Origin: an uncultured Bryobacterales bacterium | GTDB lineage: Bacteria; Acidobacteriota; Terriglobia; Bryobacterales; Bryobacteraceae | Length of the DNA: 29,613 nt | Reading direction: 5' to 3' | Assembly: GCA_937959285.1 (NCBI GenBank) | Contig: CALGAR010000020.1 | Coordinates: 1-29,613, forward strand | Part shown: piece after piece, positions 15,385 to 24,351 of the stretch | Numbering within the stretch: position 1 is the first letter of the stretch | Layout: each line of letters opens with the position of its first letter | Position numbers and translations under genes: made by a program | The notes under the pieces: generated by a model | Database searches by the model: none | Told to the model about the DNA's origin: nothing | Seen by the model: the letters and a program-made list of their open reading frames with translations, nothing else

Positions 15385-16443
15385 ATTTGCGTTAGCGCGT
15401 AAGTCGAGGCCTGCGTGTTGACCGCGGTGAAACTTCGGGAACGCTGCCGCCGCGATCATTGCGGCGTTGTCCGTGGACAAGCCGAAGGAGGGGAAGAAGA
15501 CCGGCACGTTCAGGTTGGCTTCCCTCCGCAGACCGGAATTGCACGCCACGCCTCCTGAGATGATGATGGATCGCGCTCCGATCTCTTCAGCCGAAGCCCA
15601 CGCCCGGCGGAGCAGTTCGTCGATGACTGTTTGCTGGAACGACGCCAGCAAATCCAGAGTTTCGCCGGGCGTTACCGCAAGCCATTCCTCTACGCTTGGG
15701 CGGGGATTGCGGCGGAGCAGATCCTTTCGAGCTTCGATCTCCGAAGAGAGATCGCGCTGCTCGGTCCATCGCAGGACGGCCGTCTTCAGCCCGCTGAAGC
15801 TGAAATCGAGCGGATTTCCTTTCATCTTTGCTGGCGTGAACCGGACGGCTCGCGGGTTTCCATACGGTGCAAGCTTGTCGATCACCGGACCGCCTGGATA
15901 GCCAAAACCCAGGAGCTTTGCGACTTTGTCGAACGCTTCGCCGGCCGCGTCATCCCGCGTCTTCCCAAGCAGCCGGTAGTGAAACCCTTCCAGCACCTCG
16001 AACAGATGTGTGTGTCCTCCGCTGACAACAAGCGCCAGAGCCGGATACTCCACTCCCTCGCCGGCTTCCATGATGACCGCATGGATGTGCCCTTCGATGT
16101 GATTCACGGCGATCAATGGCAGCTTGTGGACAAAGCACAGCGCTTTTGCGTACGTGATGCCAACCAGCAACGAGCCAACGAGTCCCGGCCCTTTCGTTAC
16201 GGCAATCGCGCTCAGGTCAGGGAGCTTCAGCCCTGCTTCTTCCAACGCAGACCGCACGACAGGCACAATCGCCCGCAAATGCTCCCGCGATGCCAGTTCC
16301 GGCACCACGCCGCCGTATTTGCCGTGGGTGTCCAACTGGGAAGCCACTACCGATGACAGGACTCGTTTCCCGTCGGCTACGACCGCCGCTGCCGTCTCAT
16401 CGCACGACGATTCGATGCCGAGGATCAAAACGGAATTCGCCAA
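15370..16443 (-). CDS. tsaD: tRNA threonylcarbamoyladenosine transferase TsaD
   Basis: A 357-residue enzyme (Gcp/Kae1/Qri7 family) that transfers the threonylcarbamoyl group to A37 of ANN-decoding tRNAs, together with TsaB and TsaE. It starts NSVLILGIESSCDETAAAV, has the metal site VNHIEGHIHAV (H115, H119), LALVVSGGHTHLFEV, the long conserved FDKVAKLLGFGYPGGPVID and the late IISGGVACNSGLR. The open frame continues far upstream, but that part reads as antisense of queA; the TTG at 16441-16443 places the family N-terminus correctly. It is divergent from queA with 29 nt between the start codons, so the two tRNA-modification genes share one control region. Confidence 0.96.
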   Translation of the reverse strand: MANSVLILGIESSCDETAAAVVADGKRVLSSVVASQLDTHGKYGGVVPELASREHLRAIVPVVRSALEEAGLKLPDLSAIAVTKGPGLVGSLLVGITYAKALCFVHKLPLIAVNHIEGHIHAVIMEAGEGVEYPALALVVSGGHTHLFEVLEGFHYRLLGKTRDDAAGEAFDKVAKLLGFGYPGGPVIDKLAPYGNPRAVRFTPAKMKGNPLDFSFSGLKTAVLRWTEQRDLSSEIEARKDLLRRNPRPSVEEWLAVTPGETLDLLASFQQTVIDELLRRAWASAEEIGARSIIISGGVACNSGLRREANLNVPVFFPSFGLSTDNAAMIAAAAFPKFHRGQHAGLDLRANANLTLA

Positions 16444-16472
16444 GATTGTTATCCTACCTGAGAAGCCCCTCG

Positions 16473-17540
16473 ATGCTTCTCTCTGAATTTGATTATCACC
16501 TGCCGCCCGATCAGATTGCGCAGGAGCCTCTTGCAGATCGCTCTGCTTCCCGGATGCTCGTGCTTCACCGGAAGGAACAGCGATGGGAGGATCGTGTCTT
16601 TCGAGACATCCCGCAGTATCTTGGCCCGGGTGACTGCCTGGTTCTGAACGACTCCAAGGTCTTTCCTTCGCGCCTGTTTGGACGCCGGTTGGGTGTGCAC
16701 GCCCATCCAATCGGCAAGAACAACCCGAAGCGATGGGAGCACCTCTCCGGCCGGGTCGAGGTCTTCTTGCTGCGGCCGGTCAGCGAGGACCAGCATACCT
16801 GGACCGCCCTCGTTCGTCCCGGCAGAAAGATGAGGACCGGCGAGCGGATTCGCTTTGAGGACGGGCTGAAGGCGGAGATCGTCAACCGCGGCGAGTTCGG
16901 CCAGCGGACAATCCGCTTCGATCTCGAAGGCGACATTTTCGAAAGGCTCCGCGCGATCGGGCACATGCCGCTTCCGCCCTACATCCGGCGCGCGGATACT
17001 GTTCAGGACCAGGACCGGTACCAGACGATTTATGCCCGTCAGGTCGGCTCAGTCGCGGCGCCGACGGCCGGGTTGCACTTCACTCCTGAAATTCTGGACG
17101 AGTGCCGGAAAGCGGGTGCGGACGTTGCGACTGTGACCCTTCACGTCGGCTTGGGGACCTTTCAGCCCCTGCATGCCGAAAAAGTGGAAGAGGCGAAGCT
17201 GCATCAGGAGTCGTTCCAGGTCACCGAGGAGAACGCCGCGCGGATGCGCCAAGCCCGGAGGATCGTGGCGGTAGGCACTACCAGCACGCGGACCGTGGAA
17301 ACGTTGATGCAGCGCGGGGGACTGGCGGCCGCCAGCGGCGAGACAGATCTTTTCATCTATCCTGGCTTCGAGTTTCGAGCCGTCGGAGCGATGCTCACCA
17401 ACTTCCACCTGCCAATGTCCAGCCTCCTCGTGCTGGTTTGCGCCTTCGCCGGTAAGGATTTTGTCCTCGCCGCCTACCGCCACGCCGTTGAATCGGGCTA
17501 CCGCTTCTACTCCTACGGCGACTGCATGCTGATCGTTTGA
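16473..17540 (+). CDS. queA: S-adenosylmethionine:tRNA ribosyltransferase-isomerase QueA
   Basis: A 355-residue enzyme of queuosine synthesis: it transfers and isomerises the ribosyl part of SAM onto 7-aminomethyl-7-deazaguanine in tRNA to give epoxyqueuosine. MLLSEFDYHLPPDQIAQEPL at the start, VLNDSKVFPSRLFG, GSVAAPTAGLHFTPEIL, VTLHVGLGTFQPL and FEFRAVGAMLTNFHLPMSSL are family signatures in the right order. The open frame begins earlier, but the ATG at 16473 gives exactly the family N-terminus. Between residues 70 and 90 a short insertion (HAHPIGKNNPKRWEH) is longer than usual. It is divergent from tsaD and convergent with the oxidoreductase gene. Confidence 0.96.
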   Translation: MLLSEFDYHLPPDQIAQEPLADRSASRMLVLHRKEQRWEDRVFRDIPQYLGPGDCLVLNDSKVFPSRLFGRRLGVHAHPIGKNNPKRWEHLSGRVEVFLLRPVSEDQHTWTALVRPGRKMRTGERIRFEDGLKAEIVNRGEFGQRTIRFDLEGDIFERLRAIGHMPLPPYIRRADTVQDQDRYQTIYARQVGSVAAPTAGLHFTPEILDECRKAGADVATVTLHVGLGTFQPLHAEKVEEAKLHQESFQVTEENAARMRQARRIVAVGTTSTRTVETLMQRGGLAAASGETDLFIYPGFEFRAVGAMLTNFHLPMSSLLVLVCAFAGKDFVLAAYRHAVESGYRFYSYGDCMLIV

Positions 17541-17569
17541 TCGTCAGCAGTCAGTGATCTGGTGCGGCA

Positions 17570-18838
17570 TTAGACTTTTTCGGGCACGACGAACGGGCGC
17601 CGGTAGTTCCTCGTCAGCATCTTGTCGGCTTCAGGGTCGCCGACAAAGCGTTCCGTCGTGGGATCAAATGTAAGCTGGCGGTTGAGGCGGTACGCAATGT
17701 TTCCGAGATGGGCGAGGGCCGAGGACAGGTGTGCCGTCTCGACGGGACCGTGCTGGTCGGAGGTCTTGCGGCTGCGTACGGCTTTGAGGAAGTTTGCGTA
17801 GTGGTCGCCGCCCGCCTTCCGCGCCGGGCCCTTCTCACGTTTCTGGCCCAGATAGACCTCATACGCGTCGTAGTTCCGGATCAGCATGTAGCCTTCCGAT
17901 CCGTAGAAGATGTTGCCGACGCTGACGCCCTCTTCCGTGTTTGTGCACCAGTGCCTGACCTCGAACTGGATCATCTTCTTCTCTTCAGGGTAGTGATAGA
18001 GAGTGGTCAGCACCTCGGGCGTTTCCTTGTCATCGTCGAAGAGAAACTTGTCGCCCATTGCCGTGATCCGCTTTGGCAAGCCGACACCGAGACCCCACAT
18101 GCACATGTCCGTCTCATGAATGCCCTGGTTGCCGACGTCCCCGTTGCCGAAGTCCCAGTGCCAGTGCCAGTTGTAGTGCACATAACGGCGGGAAAAAGGA
18201 CGCTCCTGCGCCGGTCCGAGCCAGAGGTTATAGTCAAGCGTGGACGGCACGGGCTCGGGCTCTTTGTGTCCGATCGAAGGCCGCCACCGGTAGACCAGCC
18301 CTCGTGCCATGTAGACCTTGCCGATGACGCCCTTGTTCAGCAGCTCCACTGCTTCCCGCAATGCCTCCGAGCTGCGGAGCTGCACTCCATGCTGCACGAT
18401 TCTCTTGTACTTGTGCGCTGCCTCTACCAGCTTGCGTCCTTCAAAGATGTTGTGCGATGCCGGCTTCTCGACGTAGACGTCCTTGCCGGCCTGGCAGGCC
18501 CAGATCGCAGCCAGAGAATGCCAGTGATTAGGAGTCGCAATACTGACCGCGTCGATGTCCTTCCGCTCGAAGACTCGCCGCAGGTCGGTTTCCGTCAATG
18601 GCTTCCGGCCGTACCTCGCCTCAAACTCCGAGGCACGCTCGGCGAGAACGGCTTGGTCGGGATCGCAAAGCAAGGCGACTTCCGCATCCCGCTGGCTCTG
18701 AAATCCTTTGATGTGATCTTTGCCGCGTCCGTGCACGCCCAGGACCGCGACGCGAATCTTGTCGTTGGCGCTCTTGCCGGCAGCGTGGCTCAGCACCAGT
18801 CCCCCGGCGCTCATGAGGAACGTCCTGCGGTTGTTCAT
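17570..18838 (-). CDS. Tat-exported Gfo/Idh/MocA family oxidoreductase
   Basis: A 422-residue NAD(P)-dependent sugar-type oxidoreductase. I chose the ATG at 18836-18838, which has GGAGGAGA about 8 nt upstream and begins with a Tat signal (MNNRRTFLMSAGGLVLSHAA); the frame opens further upstream without support. The Rossmann part shows IRVAVLGVHGRGKDHIKGF and SIATPNHWHSLAAIWACQAG, followed by DVYVEKPASHN with the catalytic-region Lys, then HGVQLRSSEALREAV. The C-terminal domain has YNWHWHWDFGNGDVGNQGIH, a His-rich segment typical of the Tat-exported subgroup in Acidobacteriota, Planctomycetes and Bacteroidetes. The substrate is unknown, probably a glycoside or sugar in the periplasm. No sugar transporter is adjacent. 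Confidence 0.9.
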   Translation of the reverse strand: MNNRRTFLMSAGGLVLSHAAGKSANDKIRVAVLGVHGRGKDHIKGFQSQRDAEVALLCDPDQAVLAERASEFEARYGRKPLTETDLRRVFERKDIDAVSIATPNHWHSLAAIWACQAGKDVYVEKPASHNIFEGRKLVEAAHKYKRIVQHGVQLRSSEALREAVELLNKGVIGKVYMARGLVYRWRPSIGHKEPEPVPSTLDYNLWLGPAQERPFSRRYVHYNWHWHWDFGNGDVGNQGIHETDMCMWGLGVGLPKRITAMGDKFLFDDDKETPEVLTTLYHYPEEKKMIQFEVRHWCTNTEEGVSVGNIFYGSEGYMLIRNYDAYEVYLGQKREKGPARKAGGDHYANFLKAVRSRKTSDQHGPVETAHLSSALAHLGNIAYRLNRQLTFDPTTERFVGDPEADKMLTRNYRRPFVVPEKV

Positions 18839-18996
18839 ACCGATATCTCCTCCGGCAGAGTCTACCAAAAACGGTCGGCTCTGATGAAAGGAAGGCGGTG
18901 TAGCGTGAAGAATCAACAAACAAAACTTACGATAGGATCTGGCAGAAACAGTCAGGCTTTGCCGAAAGCTGGAGATAAGGGAAGAGGAGATAACGA

Positions 18997-19761
18997 ATGT
19001 TACAAGAGTTGAAGGGTGCGACGGCTTTGGTCACAGGTGCGTCCCGCGGAATCGGCGCAGCTTCCGCAGTTGCTCTTGCACGTCAAGGTGTTGCCCGCGT
19101 CGTGATTCATTACGGTCAATATAGGGAAGGCGCGGAGCAGACCGCGGACGCAGTCTGCCGTGCCGGAGCGCGCGCCGATATCATCGCCGCCGACCTCACT
19201 TCTTCTGACGGAATTCGGAGCTTTATTAGCGAGCTTGGGAAAACCGCCGCCGAGATCGATATCCTCATCAATAACGCCGGATCGCTGATCCGGAGGGCTA
19301 GGCTGGCCGAGTCGACCGAGGAGCTATTCGATCAGGTCTTAAACCTGAACGCCAAGAGTTTGTGGTTTATTACCCAGGCAGCGGCGGCTCACATGGTAGC
19401 GCGAAAGAAGGGAGTTATCGTGAACGTCAGTTCCATCGCCGCGCGGAATGGCGGCGGTCCGGGCGCGACTCTCTACGCAGCGGCGAAAGCTGCGGTCTCC
19501 GCGATGACCAAGGGGCTTGCGAAGGAGCTGGCGCCGCACGGAATTCGCGTAAATGCCGTCAGCCCGGGCACTGTGGACAATCACTTCCACGAACAGTTTT
19601 CCACCCGGGAGATGCTTGAGAACGTGGTCCGATCAACGCCCGAGGGCCGTCTATCGACCAACGAAGACGTATCCGACGTCATTCTCTTCCTCTGCTCCGA
19701 CGCGTCCCGAAACATTCACGGGCAGACGATCGAAGTGAACGGGGGCGCGTACATGATCTGA
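18997..19761 (+). CDS. Short-chain dehydrogenase/reductase, FabG-like
   Basis: A 254-residue classical SDR that would reduce a carbonyl or oxidise an alcohol with NAD(P)(H). TGASRGIG lies at residues 13-20, NNAG and NVSSIAARNGG follow, and the active-site YAAAK has Tyr160 and Lys164. PHGIRVNAVSPGTVDN and the final GQTIEVNGGAYMI are standard. It is close in type to 3-oxoacyl-ACP reductase, but no fatty-acid genes surround it, so I do not call it fabG. GAGGAGA lies about 7 nt before the ATG. Its TGA and the stop of the convergent NHL gene meet in the palindrome TGATCA at 19759-19764. Confidence 0.93.
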   Translation: MLQELKGATALVTGASRGIGAASAVALARQGVARVVIHYGQYREGAEQTADAVCRAGARADIIAADLTSSDGIRSFISELGKTAAEIDILINNAGSLIRRARLAESTEELFDQVLNLNAKSLWFITQAAAAHMVARKKGVIVNVSSIAARNGGGPGATLYAAAKAAVSAMTKGLAKELAPHGIRVNAVSPGTVDNHFHEQFSTREMLENVVRSTPEGRLSTNEDVSDVILFLCSDASRNIHGQTIEVNGGAYMI

Positions 19762-22110
19762 TCAGCGGACAGCGATCGTCATGCCATCCGGGCTCGCATA
19801 GGGACCCGCAAGAAGCTTGATGCTGACACGCCCGGATGGCAGGAATCCGCCCGGAACGCGAGCGTTCACCTGGGTCATGCCAATCAGGCCGGGGGCGGGT
19901 CCGGCATAGAGGATTTCCGATTCCAACCCGCCAATCAGGAGCGTAATGGGAAGGCGGTCCACGTTGCCCGTGCCTGTAGCAAAGACACTGACAATGCTTC
20001 CGCGCGGTGCCGGGTTGTCTGTCGCATTGATCGATTGATCTTCGTTGACGGCAGCCACCTCGCTGCCGGCGCCGAACAGGGCGGGCACGGCTTCGCGCAC
20101 TTCCAGTGTCGCGGTTGCGATCAGCCGGCCCTCGCTTAGTACCTCGAGGGTTGCTTCGGGTCCCGGCGCTAGTGCGGGGGGCACTTCGACGAGTCCAGTC
20201 TCCTTCGACAAAATCTGAGCTGTCTGGCCATCAAAGCGTACTTCATCCCCGGCGGGTTCGATGAAGACAAGCTCGCCTGGAGCGACCGGCCCTGGCTGCC
20301 TGCTTGCGGCGTGGAGCACGCTGGCGCGCTCAACGTCACTCCCGGGAGTCAAGCGCAAGATGCGGCCTGTGCTGTCGCACACCAGCATTGCTCCGCTCTC
20401 CTCGGCTGCGAGGCATGTGGCGCTTATATCCGTCATTACGGGCTCGACTTCGCCGCTGGGCTGCAGAATGCCGACTCTTCGGTTGGCTGCATCCGCCACC
20501 CACAATTCGCCGGAAGCCGATGCCGCAACGGCAGGGACATCCGCGAGCGGGCTGATCCTTTCGACGCCGAACGATGGCGTGACGCGGTAGATGCCGGAGT
20601 GTCCGGAAACATAGAGCGTTCCGTCGCCATCGACAGCGACACTGCGCGGTGATTCCACGACCGCCACGGTTTCCAGCCGGCCGGAGCTCGTCCGCCTGAT
20701 GACTCTATCGGAGCCCTTCTCCGCGATATAGAGACTGCCCTCCGAATCCAACGCGATTCCGTGCGGCTCTTCGAGCTTCTCCACTACTGTAGAGATCATG
20801 CCGGCTCGATCTACTTTGCGAATGCGATGATTCAAAGTATCGGAGATATAGAGGTTGCCTTCGCGATCCACGGCCAGCCCTCGCGGCGCATTCAGCGTCG
20901 AAAGGGTCGCAAATCCTCCTTCGCTACCGGCTTCGGGCGCGCCTGTCCCGGCTGCGGTTGAGATCACACCTCCCGAGTTCACGTACCGCACGCGATGGCT
21001 TCGCTCGTCTGCGATGTAGAAGCCGCCCGCGCCATCCGGCGCTACTGCCGAGGGCATCCCTAACTGCGCGTCGGTCGCTGGGCCGCCGTCGCCGTGAAAG
21101 CCAAAGGTGCCCGATCCGGCGATCCTTTGCTGGTTTCCATCCGGGAGAAGCTGGTTCACATACGGACCACCTGCAACGAAAACTGCCCCTGAGGGAGACA
21201 TCACGACATCCTTTCCGGCGACTGCGCGGATGCCGGAGCCTTCAGGCAGCACCGCGGGATCCTCGCCATCGGCGACGATAAGGCCGCCCCTGCCATCCAG
21301 GGCCACGCCAGTCGGCAGGTGCAGCGAGAACACAAGAAATCCTGCCCTGACGGTCGTCAGCAATCCGTGGCTGAGCTTGCGGATGGCCCGGTTGCCGCTA
21401 TCGGCGATATACAGCGCTCCAGAAGCATCGAGCGCGAGTCCGGCGGGAAAAGAAAGCTGCGCCTGCCTTGCCGGACCTCCTTCTCCAAACCACCCCGGCG
21501 TGCCGGTTCCGGCGATCGGGAGGATCGTCCCAGAGCGCGAGACAAAGTAAACGCGGTGCGCGTAAAAATCCGAGATGTATAAGTTGCCGTCAACGTCCAC
21601 GGCCACGTTTCGAGGGCTTTCAAGACGGGCATCCACTGCGGGAATGCCAGCCTCTTCGGGTGTGCGGTCCCCCCCTCCTGCGACCGTCGTGATGATGCCG
21701 TCCGGATCGATCCTGCGTACGCGCTTGTTCTCGAGATCCGCAAAGTAGATATTTCCGCTTCGATCGACTGCGACGCCGTAGGGGGAATTGATGCGAGCTT
21801 CCGCCGCCGGACCTCCGTCTCCGGAAAATCCCGGCACGCCATCGCCAGCCAGAGTCTCGATGATGCCGGAGGGCAGCAGGCGGAGGATGCGGTGATCTCC
21901 GGTGTCCGCGAGGATGAGATTGCCGTGATAGTCCGCTGCGATCCCGTTCAAGAGTGCGAGCGGAGCGTTCATCGCCGGGACTCCATTGCTTCGGAACCCG
22001 CCGGCAACAGTAACGACATCGTAGGATGCCGCCCGGGCACGGCCCCATGCGCCGAAGGCCAGGAGGAGAGCTGCTGCGGCGAGACGCGTAATCCTCAAGA
22101 GTCTGCGCAT
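19762..22110 (-). CDS. Exported NHL-repeat protein with Solibacter-type C-terminal domain
   Basis: A 782-residue secreted or surface protein. A signal segment (MRRLLRITRLAAAALLLAFG) is followed by many NHL-type beta-propeller blades of about 50 residues, each with phrases such as GNIYFADLENKRVRRID, GNLYISDTLNHRIRKVD and GALYIADSGNRAIRKLS, and interleaved AGTGTPGWFGEGGPA-type strands. The last 150 residues (NATDNPAPRGSIVSVFATGT, TLLIGGLESEILYAGPAPGL, then IGMTQVNARVPGG) match the uncharacterised C-terminal domain known mainly from Solibacter-like genomes (TIGR03437 in my memory). Role unknown; propellers of this kind bind ligands or proteins. I start at the ATG at 22110 (AGGGA 9 nt upstream); a GTG at 22116 is also possible. 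Confidence 0.88.
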   Translation of the reverse strand: MRRLLRITRLAAAALLLAFGAWGRARAASYDVVTVAGGFRSNGVPAMNAPLALLNGIAADYHGNLILADTGDHRILRLLPSGIIETLAGDGVPGFSGDGGPAAEARINSPYGVAVDRSGNIYFADLENKRVRRIDPDGIITTVAGGGDRTPEEAGIPAVDARLESPRNVAVDVDGNLYISDFYAHRVYFVSRSGTILPIAGTGTPGWFGEGGPARQAQLSFPAGLALDASGALYIADSGNRAIRKLSHGLLTTVRAGFLVFSLHLPTGVALDGRGGLIVADGEDPAVLPEGSGIRAVAGKDVVMSPSGAVFVAGGPYVNQLLPDGNQQRIAGSGTFGFHGDGGPATDAQLGMPSAVAPDGAGGFYIADERSHRVRYVNSGGVISTAAGTGAPEAGSEGGFATLSTLNAPRGLAVDREGNLYISDTLNHRIRKVDRAGMISTVVEKLEEPHGIALDSEGSLYIAEKGSDRVIRRTSSGRLETVAVVESPRSVAVDGDGTLYVSGHSGIYRVTPSFGVERISPLADVPAVAASASGELWVADAANRRVGILQPSGEVEPVMTDISATCLAAEESGAMLVCDSTGRILRLTPGSDVERASVLHAASRQPGPVAPGELVFIEPAGDEVRFDGQTAQILSKETGLVEVPPALAPGPEATLEVLSEGRLIATATLEVREAVPALFGAGSEVAAVNEDQSINATDNPAPRGSIVSVFATGTGNVDRLPITLLIGGLESEILYAGPAPGLIGMTQVNARVPGGFLPSGRVSIKLLAGPYASPDGMTIAVR

Positions 22111-22158
22111 ACACACGTTTCCCTACGCATCTAAGTGTCTCTTTCGTCCTAGATCTCT

Positions 22159-22170
22159 CGCGCCGGCGCG
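22159..22170. repeat. 12-bp perfect palindrome in the divergent NHL/matrixin promoter region
   Basis: CGCGCCGGCGCG lies 11 nt before the ATG at 22182 and 48 nt before the NHL start, in the only intergenic stretch serving both genes. It could be an operator, but GC-only palindromes of this length arise easily in GC-rich DNA. Confidence 0.25.
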
Positions 22171-22181
22171 ATAAGCCCGGT

Positions 22182-24272
22182 ATGCGACGCATCCTTGCAC
22201 TGGTCCTTCCGCTGATTGCGGTTTCCTGTTGGGATCTGGCGGCGCAAGTTCTGCATTTAAAGTCCGGGCGGTTCAGTCCGAAGAAAACTGACATTCGAGA
22301 GGGACGAAGCGAGAGCCTGGCGGCAGGATTGCGGCGCTTGGGGAATCGCTCTCATCTCATTATTCAATTCCCGTCTCCGCTAAGCCCGGACCGGCTCCTG
22401 GAGCTCTCCCTGCGCGGCGCGCGCGTGGTCGATTTCGTTCCGGAGAATGCTGTCCTCGTGTCCGTGCCTGATGACTTTCGGGTGGAAGAGCTGGGCGCGA
22501 TTTGGGTAGGACGGCTGCGGCCAGCCGATAAGATCAGCCCGCAGCTTCAGTACTTGAGCGAGATGAGCGTCGTGGTTGACTTTCACCGCGATGTGGAAGT
22601 TGGGGATGTCAGAGCCTTGGCTTCGCGCTTGAGATTGCGCCTGATCGAGAACCCGGACTTGCAGCCCTACCAGCTATTAGTGCAAGCGGACCCGCAGCAG
22701 ATTTGGGAGTTATCGGAATGGGACGAGGTGGCCTACATCTATCCCGCATCGAACGAGCTTCGTCTGGGCGTTCCCGCGCGCGTTTGTCTCGGCGCGATCA
22801 CGGATGCGGGCACAATAGGGCAGTACGTTGCCCGCATTGGCGAAGGCTGGGATGGACCTGGAAGAAGTGCGGTCGACATCGGCTACCATTTCGTGGCGCT
22901 GACCGAAAAGCTGCCGGGGGCGGACGTACGGTCGGAAGTGCTGCGGGCTTTCGCGGAGTGGGCGCGGCATGTGCAGATTCGCTTTGTGGAGAGGGAGAAA
23001 CCTAAGTCAGGCGGGGCTGTGGACATCCTGTTTGGCCCTCGCAATCACGGCGATGACTATCCATTCGACGGCGTTGGCGGAGTCCTGGCGCATACCTTCT
23101 ATCCGGCCCCGCCCAATCCTGAACCGATTGCCGGCGACATGCACTTCGACGGTGACGAAGACTGGAACATCGGAGCGAACGTCGATCTCTTCACTGTTGC
23201 GCTGCACGAGATCGGGCATGCGCTCGGCCTCGGGCACGCGGATACGCCGGGCAGCGTGATGTACCCGTTTTACCGGGAGGGTGCGGTACTGACGCCGGAA
23301 GACATTGCAGCCATCCAGGATCTGTACGCGGTTCGCGAAGTGGAACCCGGCGACGAGGAACCGGAAGAGGAACCCAAGGAACAGCCGCAGGACGAGCCCG
23401 AGCCCCTTGAACTAAACGTGACGCAGCCTGCAGGGTCTTCCACGGCTACGCGCAGTTCCTATATTCCGGTATCCGGCGTTGTCTCCGGAGGATCAGGGAT
23501 CGTCCGCGTCTCCTGGGTCAGCGACCGGCTGGGCTCCGGGTTCATCGACGTTCCCCCTGGTACGGGCGCCCGCGAGTGGAGCTTCGACGCGGTGCCGCTT
23601 CAGCTTGGCGAGAACCGCTTGACAATCACTGCTCTGGATCAAAAAGGCGGGATCGCCTCGCAGACTCTAACCGTGAACCGGGAAGCGAAGGAGACGCCGC
23701 CGCCCCCGCCGCAGCCGCCATCGATTCAGATTTATGGACACTCGGGCGGGACGTTCCGTACAGCCGGGGCTACCATCCAACTGAAGGGCTCCGCTTTCCA
23801 TCCCGCCGGCATCTCTCGTGTCCGATGGGAGAATTCGCGAGGAGGGTCCGGGGAAGCTACAGGAAAGGCGGAATGGAGCGCGACGATCACGCTGCAGCCG
23901 GGCATAAACGTCTTGACAGTGACCGCCTGGTCTCTGGTGGGAACATCGGCTTCGCGATCTCTGTCCGTCGAGTATGCGCCCGGTCAGCTCGATACTACGG
24001 CCCCGACGCTTATCATCACCTCTCCTGGAGCCACGAACGTGGCTACTTCGGCGGCTACGATTTCAATCCGCGGACTGGCTCGGGATGACACCGGCGTGAC
24101 CGAGGTTTCATGGTCCGTATCAACGGGCGCATCGGGCGTAGCCGAAGGCACACAGTTCTGGGGTCCGATCGAAGTTCCCCTCGTTGTGGGCACGAATGTG
24201 ATAACAATCCGCGCCTCCGATGCGGCGGGCAACCGCGCCTGGCGTACTCTGCACGTTACGAGGCGGCGGTAG
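22182..24272 (+). CDS. Secreted matrixin-like metalloprotease with Ig-like repeats
   Basis: A 696-residue protein with a signal peptide (MRRILALVLPLIAVSCWDLA). Residues about 40-200 resemble a protease propeptide/inhibitor-type region. The catalytic domain begins near VPARVCLGAITDAGTIGQYV and contains VDLFTVALHEIGHALGLGH; the zinc histidines are H342, H346 and H352, and SVMYPFYREG gives the Met-turn, the matrixin (M10A) pattern. The Asp/Gly-rich strand DMHFDGDEDWNIG precedes it as in MMPs. An acidic Glu/Pro linker (about residues 388-408) leads to three Ig-like/Big-type repeats of about 95 residues (SYIPVSGVVSGGSGIVRVSW; TIQLKGSAFHPAGISRVRW; TISIRGLARDDTGVTEVSW). Probably an extracellular protein-degrading enzyme; a terminator follows. 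Confidence 0.87.
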   Translation: MRRILALVLPLIAVSCWDLAAQVLHLKSGRFSPKKTDIREGRSESLAAGLRRLGNRSHLIIQFPSPLSPDRLLELSLRGARVVDFVPENAVLVSVPDDFRVEELGAIWVGRLRPADKISPQLQYLSEMSVVVDFHRDVEVGDVRALASRLRLRLIENPDLQPYQLLVQADPQQIWELSEWDEVAYIYPASNELRLGVPARVCLGAITDAGTIGQYVARIGEGWDGPGRSAVDIGYHFVALTEKLPGADVRSEVLRAFAEWARHVQIRFVEREKPKSGGAVDILFGPRNHGDDYPFDGVGGVLAHTFYPAPPNPEPIAGDMHFDGDEDWNIGANVDLFTVALHEIGHALGLGHADTPGSVMYPFYREGAVLTPEDIAAIQDLYAVREVEPGDEEPEEEPKEQPQDEPEPLELNVTQPAGSSTATRSSYIPVSGVVSGGSGIVRVSWVSDRLGSGFIDVPPGTGAREWSFDAVPLQLGENRLTITALDQKGGIASQTLTVNREAKETPPPPPQPPSIQIYGHSGGTFRTAGATIQLKGSAFHPAGISRVRWENSRGGSGEATGKAEWSATITLQPGINVLTVTAWSLVGTSASRSLSVEYAPGQLDTTAPTLIITSPGATNVATSAATISIRGLARDDTGVTEVSWSVSTGASGVAEGTQFWGPIEVPLVVGTNVITIRASDAAGNRAWRTLHVTRRR

Positions 24273-24308
24273 GCTTTGACAGGCTTCCGCGAGGGACGAT
24301 TCCCTGGG

Positions 24309-24351
24309 CCGGGCAGACTTACCTCACCTGCAGGTCTGCCCGGTTTCTGTT
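24309..24351 (+). terminator. Rho-independent terminator after the matrixin gene
   Basis: CCGGGCAGAC (24309-24318) and GTCTGCCCGG (24334-24343) form a perfect 10-bp stem around a 15-nt loop, followed by TTTCTGTT. It ends at the stop of the convergent purA, which it may also serve poorly as there is no T-run on the other side. Confidence 0.8.

Noticed and set aside
16444..16710. N-terminal extension of TsaD by about 89 residues
   Set aside because: The extension overlaps queA on the other strand, and the family N-terminus (ILGIESSCDET) begins right after the chosen TTG.
17708..19012. 434-codon plus-strand frame opposite the Gfo/Idh/MocA gene
   Set aside because: It is a long antisense frame typical of GC-rich DNA; the minus-strand protein has clear family motifs, a Tat signal and a good ribosome-binding site.
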